Assembly: GCA_025266875.1 (NCBI GenBank)
Contig: JALLLT010000038.1
Coordinates: 372,001-436,000, forward strand
DNA length: 64,000 nucleotides
Source of the DNA: Fennellomyces sp. T-0311
Taxonomy: Eukaryota; Mucoromycota; Mucoromycetes; Mucorales; Lichtheimiaceae
Direction of reading: 5' to 3'
The translations under genes and the position numbers were made by a program. The notes under the pieces are model-generated. The model saw only the letters and a program-made list of their open reading frames with translations, made no database searches and was not told the DNA's origin. Below, piece after piece: positions 1-11,813 of this stretch; position 1 is the stretch's first letter, and each line of letters starts with the position of its first letter.

Positions 1-938
1 ACTTTTGTAAATAAACATACAATACAACTATAAATCGATGCGCAATTCTTTGGGAAACGAATCAGATTTCATGTAACAGCGATGAAACACGACACGCAAG
101 GTTGATCTTTCTCAAGGCATGGCAATAAAAAGGGAGACAGAGTGTCCAGATAAACAATTACGGTATATGGATGGAATAGGAAAATAGGAAGCCAGCAAAT
201 AGCTCTACGCCGAAGGTCCAGCCTTATGGCTAAGGATAGTAACCTGCTTTATGGTGATTAACTTTTGAGTATACTAAGCCTTCCTTTGGTCAGATTACAT
301 GGATTCGTCTCCCCACCTGACTCGCTGCTCATGAGTCAAGTGTTCTGTGTGTACTCAATACATTCGCGCGTCATCAGCAAATACCCAGCACGCATAATGG
401 TTTTTTTCGCGACGTTTTTTCTGCATCTAAATAAAAATGGTGCCATTTGTAGTCAGCAATCGTTGCATATTACTCCGGCCGGTTAATATCGATTTTCTGA
501 TTGGACAGATAAGCATACTTCTTTACGATTCTAATAAGCTTCGTACCGGAGCGCCACAATCAGGTCATACGCGGTGACTCAGTGCCCATCGTCTTCCGAA
601 AATGCGAATCTTTTGCTGCATTTGAACATTTAATTGGTCGATCAGTTTTTCGATGGTAACACGTCTAAAACCATAATGGAATTTTTACATTCTTCGGATG
701 ACTCATGTCGTCAAAAAAAAAGTTATATTCTGTTCGAATCTTCAGCACATTAAGCGATGGATTTATTATAATCACTTTTGCCAATCCTGCCAGATCCAAC
801 GAACAATGGTAACCAAAAGAAAGAGGGCAATGATGCCACCAGCTTCGGAACCCGGTAATCACAAAGACCGATAAGATTGGGGCGGTGGACGAATGAGGGA
901 ATTTTGCTCTCCACACAATTGACTAGAACTTGGAAACT
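1..938. other. Intergenic, left window edge
   Basis: No gene could be supported here. The open frames are short, often lack an ATG, and show no signal peptide, domain or splice structure. The last 60 bases are the promoter of the DUF1775 gene that starts at 995. A gene running off the left edge cannot be excluded. Confidence 0.5.
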
Positions 939-946
939 TATATAAA
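939..946 (+). promoter_or_regulatory. TATA box of DUF1775 gene A
   Basis: The sequence tatataaa lies 49 bp upstream of the ATG at 995. The paralogous gene at 8208-9025 has its TATA box at the same distance, which supports both as real core promoters. Confidence 0.6.
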
Positions 947-994
947 CAGCGACCAACGCGAGTTGATCTGACTACTACTTCTTCCTATTATACC

Positions 995-1794
995 ATGGTT
1001 ACCTCCACTTTCCGCCGCGCTGCTGCCGTTTTGGCATTGATGGTCTTGGCTACTGATGCCCACATTACCTTTACCCAGGATGAAACCTTGGTATATTTCT
1101 TTGTTGAGTGATAGCACATATTCGAAAGCTTATTTAAACCAACTTAAAATAGCCTGGCGTTGAGCTCAACACGTCTTTGGCTGTTGGTCATGGATGCGAT
1201 GGTTCCAACACCATTGAGATCTCTGTATCTGTCCCTGAGGAAGTGACTCAACTTGAACCCCAAGAGATTGCTGGCTGGGTAAGTTACAATTAGAAGACAT
1301 TTTCGAACTAGCATTGACCGTTGCTATAGAACTTGACCCTCCAATACCGTAATGGATCTTCTGAGCAGCGTGCTATTAGCAACTTCACTTGGTCTGGTGG
1401 CAACTTGGGCGCTGAAACTTATCAAGACTTCGGTGTAATTATCCACGTTCCTAGCGTTGATGTTAGCCAGAACAATGTTACATTGTACTTCCCTACTATC
1501 CAGAGATGGTACGCCTTCTATTTATTTAGGTGTATATGAACAGTACTTAATTTCTTTTGTTTTTCTAGCGAGAACGGTACTAACGAATGGGTCGGTGAAG
1601 GAGAACAGTCCGAAGCTGCTGGTCAAAAGCCTGCCCCTGAACTGATCATTACTAGCACTCCTTCCAATTCCTCTAATGATCACTCTGGCCACGGTGGCAG
1701 TGAGAACGACGATAATGGTGCTCAGCAACTCTTTGGTCTCTCCGCTGCAGTTTTGGCCACTGCCTTGGGTGCCGCTGTCCAATTTTTGATGTGA
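995..1794 (+). CDS. Secreted DUF1775 (YcnI-like) protein, probably GPI-anchored, copy A
   Basis: Four coding exons, 995-1090, 1153-1278, 1330-1508 and 1569-1794, give 208 residues. Residues 1-22 form a signal peptide ending in TDA, so the mature protein would begin with His23 (HITFTQDE). The second exon carries the family core: a His-Gly-Cys motif, a valine/proline-rich strand (SVSVPEE) and a Trp at the exon end. A second Cys, created across the third splice junction, could pair with the first. Bacterial YcnI is a secreted Cu(II) binder that uses its N-terminal histidine. The last ~20 residues are hydrophobic after a polar, small-residue stretch, as in a GPI-attachment signal. It is a paralog of the gene at 8208-9025, with the same three intron positions. 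The domain call is firm; copper binding and the anchor are inferred. Confidence 0.85.
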
Positions 1795-1959
1795 AGTACT
1801 ATATCCTATCGTTTTATCTATAAATCTGCTGAATCGATGTCAGTGAGATACGTAGCACCCATATCACTATCCATAATATTTGTATTTATCCTTTTCAGTA
1901 TTGGAATAAAAAAATAAGTGTGTATATATTACAAAAAAATAGTACGATGACCTTCACTA

Positions 1960-4900
1960 TTAATCTATCTCATCTGTGGTAGTCGGTGATCTAGAAACCA
2001 ATATTGCTGTCCTGGGAGGCTGATTCGGGTTTGGGTTACAGTATTCGCTGTATGGGATACCGAGTCTTCTAAAATCTTCCTCCGCTTGGCGAGTCCAGTC
2101 TGTTCGCTCTTGTACAGTAAACGCGTATTTGCCCAGTTTAGCCCAGTAGTACGCCTTTAAGAAGCGGATCTCGTGCATAAAGTGCATCTCGTCCAGACCG
2201 CGGTATAGGACCTAAAATATGTTAAAAATCAATAGGGATGTCACAGTCAACTTACTGTACAACCCTCCACAGTACGATCAGTACTGATATACGGAAGCGC
2301 CCGAGCGAGATAGAGACAAGGTTGTGTGAATTCCCAGAATTTAACTTTTTGGAATGCATGGTTTAGGCAATTGATGATATCAATGAATCTGTCGTAATCA
2401 TTATTGACGACGTCGTAGTAGTTTTTGTTGCCTTTCTCAGCCATGTAATAGAAACCCATCACAGCAAATATCAAACCGTATACCGGTAGAATATTTGCTA
2501 ACTACGGTATTAGTATTTTGATAAACGTTTCAAGCAATTGTGTGTACCTGTCGTAGTGAGTGAAGGAAGGTATCTGATGAAGTTATTTATATGCTCTTTT
2601 GCTCGTATATTGTTCTCGCAGCGAATATAGTAATACAGCAGTGTGCCGTGGATAACCACTCGAAGGTAGTCTGCAAGATCTGAAATGTGTGCTTCGAGTA
2701 AGAGAACGAAAGGACTTGCATCACGAAGCCGACACATGACCAAGGAATTTGCCACATTGTAAACTGCTAGCCAGATCTCGGCTTCGTAATCGTTGTTGCT
2801 CTGTGCTGTATCTGCCATTTGCTTCATCAATGCTTGGTCGCCTGATGATGCATCCAAGGTTCCTTCGAAGATTCGGGTAGTCACGATCAAGCGTACGGCT
2901 CGGTAAAACTCTTGACAATCTATCACTACACCTAGAGTCTGGGTCCCTTTTACTGACTGGTAGAGTAGTTTACGTGCTTTTTCGAACTGGCCTGCGGAGA
3001 AACACAAAACTGCACATATGTTGAGCGCCCCAGGTTCTGGCTTGTCACCCATCCTCTCGAGTGCTCGAGACATAAAACGAACGCCTGTAGCCTTACGGTC
3101 GTTGAGCCAATTGAGTAAAGCTGCGCGGGCTAGAAAGAATGTAGAACGATATCCTGTGTCTTGGATACGTTCGCATTCGTTCAACCCAATGAGACAGGCG
3201 TATACAAACATATCGCCGAGGCCACGGACATAGTAAATTTGACAAAGCTGCATCATGACGTCTGTCACGCGCCGCCCTAATTCCTGTTTCACCATGGTTG
3301 CAGGTCGATGAAACACAAGGCCATGGTTGTATCGCCATTGTGAAAGCCGCGCAAACCAATAGCGCCTCAACAGTTCCAAGTTGCTCTTTGGCCAACGGAA
3401 TCCCAAGCAATCGAGCGACTTTAGTAAATACTCTTCCGCATCTTTGTACTTGCTTCGCATGGTCAAGCAGATACCCAGTTTCCGATAAATATCACTGCGG
3501 TGCACGAGTCCATACCGTGCTGCAAGGTCATCGTTTTGTTCCAAAATGGTGGCAATCATCTGTAGATTTCTTGCAGCTTCAGGCAGCAAGAATGATCGCA
3601 TATCAAGGCGCGCGAGTGCCTCTAGGTAGTACAGTTGTTTTCCAAGCAAGTCGGTCTGTAAATAATGTCGTGTCACTTTGGAAAGAAGCTGGGTGTAGTT
3701 TTCGCGGTCCATTTTGCCTTCATAATACCGAGCCAGCTTTTGATGTATATCATTGCGCATTTCGTAAGAAACCAAATCGTATATGCTGTCGGGTATGGAA
3801 ATATGGGTAAACGAGTACAAGTCCGTCGTGTTTTCCAAAGAGTTGCCTTGGTAGCCAGATTGCAAAAAGTGGTATGCATCGCGTTTCGTGATCTCGTTTC
3901 CAATTTCGTTCAAATCGTTATCCTCAAATATGGTGTTGCTTGGTTTGATGGCAGCACGGATTTCGTATACGCTAAAGTATTGATCCAAGCAGCTTGCAAT
4001 CTAAAGGATCAGTTAAGGTTATTACGAAGGGTAATCTAGCAGTTTACGTTTACATACAGTAAGAAATTCTTGAAAATTGGCATCCAAACGGTCAAACTGC
4101 ATCTTGATGATCCGTTTGAAGTTATAGTCACCCAACAAATCCTCCAGGTCAAAACGGGTGCTACTTGGAATAAGCTCACCGTTCGAGACTGCCACATGGT
4201 TAAAATCTTTCAGCAGGATTGAGACATTCCTTTGTTCCGTTATTATATCAAAGATTAGTAACATCAAGCTAAATCTCATCGCGCCAAGCCAAACAAAAAA
4301 AATCAAGCTAAATAAAGATTACGAGATAGAAAGTGACATACTTGACGTAGAGTGGGTTACCATTTGTACGTTTCTGTAAGCACATCATGAAGAGTGAGTT
4401 TATTTCCGTACACCGCTCACGTTCATACCTGAATTGCACGAATAATCGCTGGACTGATTTTCTGTACGTCGTCTGAAAATGACCGCAACACAACGCTTCC
4501 AATGTCATCAGCGTCAAGTCCAGAAAGGGTAACGTGCTCGAATGACCCAGTTTTGCGCATATCCTCGACAAACGACACATGGTAATCTCGAGGTGGACGT
4601 GTTGCAATGATTATCAGAGTTTTTGAGCATACAAGATGTAGTTGCTTAAGGCATATGACAGATGCAGCATCCGCCCCTGACATGGTATGTCAGCCAATTA
4701 AACATATTATGTCATAATTCTTACATTGAATATCGTCACAAAATAGCACCAAATTCTGGTGCTCAGATACGTGTTGTACCATTCGCAAAACGAGATTACA
4801 AAGTATCCTGTCGCTGGTTCGGGGATCGAGTCGTCTGGTATACTGGTTTTCTTGGATATCGGACAACGCAGGGAACATAGCTTTAAACAAAGGTAAATAA

Positions 4901-7828
4901 CTGTCGTCTTCACCGCACTTGCGGAGGCAGCGAACAATGGTTGCCGATAATTCGCATTGAAAAGCCTCCTGGCTATTACGAACAGAAATGCTCGGTAACC
5001 TTGCTTTTGACGAGTGGAGACGACGTAACAAACTCCCGCTGCGCATCGACAAAGAGTCATTTTCTTCTGAAACTTCGATTGTGCATTCAGGATCAGGAGT
5101 TGGAGCTGGTTTTAGCATTGATGACCTGGGGCTCGTTTCAGGCACTGCAGATGAAGAAATGAGGTCCATCAAGGAAATTAAAAGACTCCTGAGTAAAAAG
5201 TACTTTGTCCTTTTTTCAACTTTAAGAAATTAGCACCCAGAAAGTATAATTGTCATTATATATCATTATTAAACTTACCTTCAGTACAAGATGACCAACT
5301 GCAAGCAAGATATAGTTTTTATCAATGCAAAGAGGTAAGCCGTATGTTTCTCTTACCAGACAACCACGTCATTGCTCAAAATAGATTCTTGAAGGTTCTG
5401 GCAAAAGTAAGTCTTGCCAGCACCTGATGGACCCGATACAATCAGTAGATGGTTGTTATGTGATTCGGACCAGTCGTTCACAAATTCTCTTGCACGCTCC
5501 ATCTGCTTTTTGTAACCAACAAAGTCCATATGCGTTGGAAAGACGGAAAGCTTCTGCTTGCGCTTGCCTGGCAGTCCGAACTTTTGTATTCCGTATATTT
5601 GTACAGGCTTAATTTTGCCTTTAACGTAGTTCTCACCTAAATCGTCGAAATCACATAGTCCACCAATTTGCTGTTTGGTTGCTTCATCACAAGTAACATG
5701 CTTCTTGCTAAACGGGAACTTGAGCATACGGACAGCAAGAATGATGGCATCGCCTGCGATTCCCGGGTCGCGGCGAAAAGGATTTCCTTCTGGTACCACT
5801 GCGTTGAATATGCGACCTGTGGCTAATGAAATGGCAAACTCGGGCAGCGGTAGTCGTCGAAGTTGAGTTCGTACATCAATTGCGGCTTTAGCGGCAAACA
5901 CGGCCTCCCTTTCATGTGAGAATGGTGGCAGGCCAAAAACACAAAGCAGCGTTGCTCCTAAGTCAATTATTGTCAAGTATGTTAGACACCAATCATACTT
6001 GCACAAGATAACAAACCTTTGTCATCAATGGCAAATTGTTGCAGCACGCCTTCATACCTAACAAGTGATCGAACAACCGCACACATTGCGTCTTGCACAG
6101 CTTGAAGGCCATCATCAGTGGCGACGTCTACCTTTCCCAGACTTACAAACATAATGGTAATTTCTCGAAACTGCGCAGGAAAATTACCATCAGGTGACAT
6201 GGACAGTCGGTATACCGCGCTGCGGTTGACGTATTTAAAGTAGTAAGGGTTTGCTTCAGCTGAAAGTTGCATATACGACTTATTTCGTATACGGGGAACG
6301 AGTGGCTCAATGTTCAATTGCGATGCTTGTCGCATCAGTCCTGGCATTTCTTGTAGGTAATCCGCGTTTGGATGCTCTTGGTGGTGCTTTATAGGCGTTG
6401 ACTTGGCGTGGGGTCCAGCAGGGTCATTATCCCTAACGACATAGAATCCATCGCGATAATCATACGACAAATAGCCCATGGATAAATGCTGAATGCGCGC
6501 GTATGCCTCTGGAGTAATGCTAAGCTCCCCTGCCTTGGCTGCTGATAAAGCGTCATCCAACGACGCAACAACAGGGCCACCAATTGCATATTCAAGCCGT
6601 CCGTGATACTGGAGATAATAATCATTAGGTGTGGTATCCGGTCTGGCCAACATGGAATGTCTGTAGGTAGTGCTGAAGCCTAGTTCACCCTCGTCTCCAT
6701 CGGTTTCCCCGACAATAATGTTGATCACATCGCCGCATGAGAGTGCAATATGCAGCTCGAGATCAATTGCGTTAATATCACGGGCAGTCGCTTCGCTCGC
6801 TTCGCTGAATCGTCGATCCTGTCGCTTCTTCCGACCGAATATGCCTTTCTTCCATAGCCGTTTTATGCCCCACCGAGAAAATGACATGGATGTCTCCGTT
6901 TCAAAACTTTGTCGCCTCGCCATGCTGGTGTCCCGACCCTTTTGCTTTTGTACGTTGTTGCTGTTTCCTGATGGTGGTTTTAATTGTTGTGAAAACTTTG
7001 ATTGGCGCTCGAACTCGTTTCTGACATCAAAGATATTATATCGTGGGGTATTACTGGCTTCATCCTGTGATCTACGTCGGATCTGACCATTGGGTGTGCG
7101 ATGCTTGGTTCGTTCTTCAGCTGTCAGATACACTTGATAATGTGAAAGCCGAGCCAAGAGCTGTAATGCGCATTCGACTGCCCTTCGCATCAGCATGTTT
7201 TTCTTGCGGGAAGACACGTCGCAATCTTCCTCATCTAAGCCAACAGTATGATCTGGTGACAAAGTCCGTTTTGATATATTGGGCTGGAAGCAAACAAGCA
7301 CTGCATCGCCTAGGAACTATGTTGAACAAATCAGTGGTTGGTTTGAACGCCCAAGCATTATACCTTTACAACGTCGCCACCATAAAACTCAATGATCCGT
7401 ATGCACTATTACAAAATGAATATCGTTTCTGCCAACGTCGTCACACGCCATACCTCGCCCATGTATGCACCGATTTCCAACGCAATTGCCTCAGCACCAG
7501 ATTCCCCTTTTTCTGTTGCAAGCGTCATCAACTATAATATGGCTTTCGCTGTCTATATTCATATTCTTTTATACGAACGAACTAGAATACGTACAGTACT
7601 AAAACCTAGTCATTTCGTGAGTAAGTAATGTCACCTGTTAATTAAAACAGCATACCAGCGACATCAACCATGAGTACGACGCCAAATTGAGATTGCCGAT
7701 ACGGAATCTGGACATTTTCTTCACTTGCATGGAGGAGCCGAATGTACTATAGTCAGACACGTTAAATAAGGAATGGTGTCATGCCAACGGTTACTGACTT
7801 TAGGAATGTAAGGTGCAATGTTGGGCAT
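1960..7828 (-). CDS. Soluble adenylyl cyclase (ADCY10-type): two class III cyclase domains, AAA ATPase, TPR-like C-terminus
   Basis: Multi-exon gene of roughly 1,680 codons. The ATG at 7828 begins MPNIAPYIPK, matching the start of the family's N-terminus. The C1 domain shows the first metal-binding Asp in MVDVAGFS and the second in KFLGDAV. GFS is restored only by an 11-nt micro-exon at 7595-7605. The large exon 6017-7316 carries the rest of C1, a basic Ser/Arg-rich insertion and the start of C2, which continues as DDKGATLLCVFGLPPFSHE across the next junction. A P-loop GPSGAGKT follows near 5430, and the Walker B region FCDDIQWADAAS is split by an intron at 4677-4734. A 20-nt exon at 5279-5298 joins the two halves of the ATPase. 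The helical C-terminal ~600 residues resemble the TPR-like tail of ADCY10. Relatives make cAMP and respond to bicarbonate and calcium; here that is inferred. The exact 5' end and several 3' exon borders are approximate. Confidence 0.85.
7595..7605 (-). other. 11-nt micro-exon in the cyclase C1 domain
   Basis: The preceding exon ends in a single G at 7656 (phase 1). A 50-nt intron (7606-7655) ends in tag, the 11-nt exon supplies GFST, and a 63-nt intron (7532-7594) with gtacgt donor and ttatag acceptor leads to LMTLATEKG. All phases agree, and the joined peptide fits the class III cyclase consensus (D-x-x-GFT-x-L). Skipping the exon keeps the frame only by using a different acceptor, and it deletes the conserved loop. 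Confidence 0.7.
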
Positions 7829-8207
7829 AGAAATGCAAGCTCGGAATGGGCGGCCTAGTTGCTCCTAAACGTAAAGTGTGTATATGAGCGGTGAGCCCAA
7901 AAAGAAGTAGAAGGAATGGCTTGTCTGCAAACATTCATGCAAACTACCAAAAAAGAAACATTGCCTCAGCATCTCGGACTGGAATGCTAAAGGTAGTGGT
8001 ATCGGATAATTTTGGTGCTGCTATGGACCTAAAATCGGTACATATTTTATGTGTGGCCATGTCAACCCGAGTTAACTTGGAACCTGTCAGCCATCAGTTG
8101 CGATTCGCATATGCTTATTGTCATATTATAAGTCTTTAATAATAAATAACTTCTGTAGTGTACATTAATAAGTGTTCATAATATATTGTGGCGCTGGGCG
8201 GAGGTGG

Positions 8208-8298
8208 CTAGTTGTTCAAAAGGTGGTATGCAGCACCCAAGATCGAAGCAGCCATGATAGCAGTAATGGATTCACCGATCTTCTGAGCACTACTTTCA

Positions 8299-8330
<32 letters not shown>

Positions 8331-9025
8331 ATGGTCATGGTCATGGTCGTGATCATGGTTGTGATCATGGTTGTCAGAGATTGCACTGGTGACGATGATA
8401 TGCGGGGCTTCCTCACCAACCATGTCAATAGAGCCGTTCGCGCTGTAGTTATCGTAAGGAACTCGTAAAATGACATATTTCTCATTATCCGGATACGTAC
8501 CAAGTTTGGACAGTAGGGAAGTATAATGTCACATTGCCTTGGCTCACGTCAATATCCGGAACGTTAATCACCATATTGAATTCTTCGGTTGCCTCGGGAT
8601 CGAGGTTTCCAGACCAGCTGAAGCCACTAACGATACGGCTACTGTTGCCCTCCGAAGAAGCATTGCCTCCATCACGATATTCAACGCTTAATATCTATTT
8701 GATAATATAAATGGTTCAATCATCTGGTAGACTTTGCCTAGCATTGATTCTTACCCAATTGGGAATCTCGAGAGGTTCAATAGAAGTGATTTCTTCAGGC
8801 ACACTAACTGAAAATTCAGTTGTAGGCGAGCCATCGCAGCCATGGTTGATGGCCAAAGAGGTATTCAAGGTGGTGCCGGGCTATGATTGCTTTTATTAAT
8901 GCTTGTACGCGTATATAATGAGTTATGTGATATACCAAAGCTTGCTCAGTCGAGAAGCTTGAGTGAGCGTAAGACCCTTGAATGGCAAATCCAGCCAGAG
9001 CAGTAAACACTGCGGAAGCAAGCAT
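8208..9025 (-). CDS. Secreted DUF1775 (YcnI-like) protein with His-Asp repeat, copy B
   Basis: Exons 8936-9025, 8755-8880, 8501-8694 and 8208-8442 (minus strand) give 214 residues. The signal peptide ends in GSYA, so the mature N-terminus would be His21 (HSSFSTEQ). Exon 2 is 126 nt as in copy A, with the same NTSLA and HGCDGS motifs and a terminal Trp. The third junction again creates a Cys (QTCANG). Unlike copy A, the region before the hydrophobic tail carries a run of about ten His-Asp units. The tail (ITAIMAASILGAAYHLL) looks like a GPI signal. A TATA box lies 49 bp upstream. It reads in the same direction as the cyclase gene, 379 bp upstream of that gene's ATG. Metal binding by the mature N-terminus and the His repeat is inferred. 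Confidence 0.85.
8299..8372 (-). repeat. Six-base codon repeat encoding His-Asp units
   Basis: The plus strand reads as imperfect repeats of gtggtc/atggtc, which encode alternating Asp and His on the minus strand, with a few His-Asn units at the N-terminal side of the run. It lies inside the last exon of DUF1775 copy B, just before the hydrophobic tail. Such hexamer arrays vary in length between strains. Confidence 0.85.
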
Positions 9026-9073
9026 ACTTTATTGGTGTGAGTGAGTCAATATTTTTTTTATGTGAAAAATTTG

Positions 9074-9083
9074 CCTTTTTATA
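9074..9083 (-). promoter_or_regulatory. TATA box of DUF1775 gene B
   Basis: The minus strand reads tataaaaagg, 49 bp upstream of the ATG at 9025, the same spacing as for copy A. Confidence 0.6.
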
Positions 9084-10466
9084 CTAATGGACTACTTTTT
9101 CTTTTAGTGTCAAAAATCCGAGATCTCATCCACAGAGAACATCTTGCTCCGTACTGATTCTGGACTGACGTGGTACAGTGGGCTATCCAAAAATTTTCGG
9201 CAGTCATGCAAAAATTTATTTCCAAGCATTCTATTATCAAAATGTGAGGTTTCAGAGCTAAACTATTGGCGGAAGCAGATGAGCATCCGGAAAGTACCTC
9301 ACAGGCCGAAATCATACATGTAATTGCGTTAGCATCATATTGAATTTAAAGCGTGAAGTTCTCTCTCGCTATAGCGGTGCAGGTGGTTCCAGCAGAAACG
9401 CTGCTTGCCAAGGTGAACGCCGTCGGGTCAAACAGGGACCGACGCTTGTGCTCAGGAGGAATGCAAAGTAGTCACTGATCCAACTACCTGCTTGTGCCTC
9501 TCGGGTGCACATGCTAGTGCTGAACTGACAAGTGACGCCTATGTATACTAGAAAATCAATCTTCTAATGAAATTTTGTCGTCTTCTGCGATCTCTCACTG
9601 CTTTGATGATCACCATGAGAAGCAAAGCGTTCAGAGCTGTCTGGAATTGAATGGCAACTAATCTTCTGATGTTCTCTTTTGGTTTTTTTCCTTGAAACAT
9701 CGCAGGTAACGAAGAGCTAATAATAATAGTACTTACACTCCTGAATACCATCACTATCGACGACAACAGTTTCTCGGGGAAATTGACGCTCTTCGCTTCT
9801 GTATTATTCGATGGCGTGATTTGATCGCGATGCTTCTGTTATAATCGGACGATTGTAACGTTCCACCGTGGTTAACACGACGCGCCTATGTTAAAAATTT
9901 CTCGCTGTTGTAGGCTTGCGTGCCGTTTCGACGTAGGCTTTCTCCGCTGTACAAACACTCTTATTACCCTATGTGCATTTGCATTTGTTACCAATACTTA
10001 CTCGCTTGTGTATTTTGTGTTGTTTCAGGATGATCAGATTATAGCTGGTTCGAGAAGGGTGGTAACGCTTTTCCAGAGTCACTTTTGGCTTGTGATATTA
10101 TTAATAGAAGAAGCTAAGGCACTTGGCTGTATAGTACATCTGTACATATTTCCAATCACAATTATACGAAAAGTTACCCAAGCAATATATTATACTATAG
10201 TCCAAAAGTTATTATTTTATTGGGAAGGTCATTGATCGGCGCCTTTAGGCATATGATCACTATATCATACTACATGTTGGACCCTTAAAGCTAGGTGTTT
10301 CATTTTTATTTTGAAACCCTTGTCTGCTCTTTAGATTGCGCAGATAACAGTATACCATTACTGGGATGTATCACTACCAGCGCCATTTACTTTCGTGCGT
10401 TCTAAAAAAGTATGCTTGTCAATATCTACAAAAGAATCTTTATGGATACTGGACTTACTCTCCTTT
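9084..10466. other. Intergenic, possible decayed small secreted genes
   Basis: No complete gene could be built. Around 9370-9530 on the plus strand two overlapping frames contain Cys-rich, secreted-looking stretches (for example CAQEECKVV and TTCLCLSGAH), but stops interrupt them and no signal peptide could be joined. The 115-codon open frame at 9888-10235 is AT-rich with no recognisable feature. Confidence 0.4.
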
Positions 10467-10743
10467 CTATTCTTGAAAGTCTTTCTTGAAATGCCACTTC
10501 CGATCCTGAGTCTGGGCAACATTCTTTTCAGCATGGTCAGCAGCCCTTTGTAATGCTTCGGAGCTGTCGTCACCAAAATATTAGCGATATGCCGCAATCA
10601 TTTAGGCGGGAAACAATGGCGATGTGGTGTAATTACCTGCTATCTACATTGTTGTTTTCAACGGGGACCGCCTGTACTGCAATAGAACGCAGCACCGCGA
10701 ACAGAACGGCAAGTTTCAAAATGAATAAAGTGAACTGAAGCAT
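10467..10743 (-). CDS. Small secreted peptide, 67 residues
   Basis: Two exons, 10637-10743 and 10467-10563, are joined by a 73-nt intron with gtaatt donor and gacag acceptor. The product begins with a basic/hydrophobic signal peptide (residues 1-24, LFILKLAVLFAVLRSIAVQA) followed by a short polar, Cys-free mature part rich in Ala, Asn, Gln and charged residues. A TATA box lies 42 bp upstream of the ATG. I recognise no family. The gene is supported only by signal peptide, splice sites and promoter. It lies among other secreted-protein genes, so an extracellular peptide is plausible. Confidence 0.5.
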
Positions 10744-10784
10744 AACGATAAGGTATTACCCATAGCAGATCACTGAATGCGAAT

Positions 10785-10792
10785 CTTTTATA
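10785..10792 (-). promoter_or_regulatory. TATA box of the small secreted-peptide gene
   Basis: The minus strand reads tataaaag, 42 bp upstream of the ATG at 10743, close to the spacing of the two DUF1775 promoters. Confidence 0.5.
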
Positions 10793-11813
10793 CTGGTAAC
10801 TGTGAGAGAAATGCAAGCATCGCATATAAACTTTTCTTGCTTAGTTGTTTGTCTTTGGCTTAGCTTTTTTTTGTACAGGTCTTCGACGACTACTTGCGGG
10901 ATGTGGAGCTCTAGGATTGCTAATTTGGGCAATGAGAAAAGGACTACAGGATGTCTGTTGGGGTATTACTATGCTCCTGCATCATATATGACTATAATAC
11001 ATGCTTTCACCATCATCTGATGAGAGTCGTGCCTAGGGGTTTGGCTCGTGGACTGGCTAATTGAACAAGCTACACATGTTCCTGGCTAGGATGTTCAGGG
11101 GCAGAAGATAGAGTACATGTACGACTGGGAAGCCAAATGGAGTTCTGATGGTGGCGATGATAGACCAACACGTGCTTGGTGTTGATGGTAACGTAAACCT
11201 TCTGACAACCGGATTTAGCGGCGCATTGGATAGCATAGACGTATTTGAGAATAATGCAAAGAGGATCCTGCTTATATATTTACGTTTATCTATGACAGCG
11301 CATACATGCAAAGCACATAAAAATTTTGAATCTTGATATTGTACCTGCGCTGTGCAAGGTGGGCCCCATTGAGCCTTGGCTGTTACATAAACTTACGGAT
11401 ATATACTTTTATTGACGGAGGGTGTATTCGTTGCTTGATCCTGTGGATTGTGCGAGTCGCAGATGGCAGTGAAAAAGTTATCGATCGAGACTATAGCGAC
11501 AATTGTGGACTGTCACATGAGATGTAAATAAGAGGGATGACAGAGTTACACACGCGGGGCATGCGCCTATGGCCTCGGTCCTTGTTTACATGTACACCAA
11601 GCCCCGGATCACCTTGGAGTTGCCAGGGTATTTTAAGAGTCGCCCGCGATTCGAAATCTGACGGTTCAGAGGGTAATGCTTTAAAGGTCTAAGGTGTCAC
11701 GCACCAAGACTTTTTATGGACCATTTCTATTTGTGGACAAAATGCCGTGGCGCCAAGTAATTTTGAAACGCAGAGCTGGTGCTGGGTCTTTCCCCACCTC
11801 TTGCTCCACGATC
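10793..11813. other. Intergenic
   Basis: Nothing supportable. Overlapping open frames of 60-84 codons occur on both strands near 11057-11336, but none shows a domain, a signal peptide with a plausible mature part, or consistent splicing. Confidence 0.45.

Noticed and set aside
7513..7655. Single 143-nt intron in the cyclase C1 domain, which would delete the GFS loop
   Set aside because: An 11-nt micro-exon with proper splice sites restores the conserved loop and all phases, so a defective C1 domain is unnecessary.
9370..9530. Cys-rich secreted-like stretches
   Set aside because: Interrupted by stops; no signal peptide or consistent exon joining could be built.
9548..9766. Possible paralog of the small secreted-peptide gene at 10467
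   Set aside because: The acceptor region looks similar, but no ATG or signal peptide could be joined in frame.
9888..10235. 115-codon plus-strand frame with hydrophobic stretches
   Set aside because: AT-rich composition explains the hydrophobic residues; no family, no splice context.
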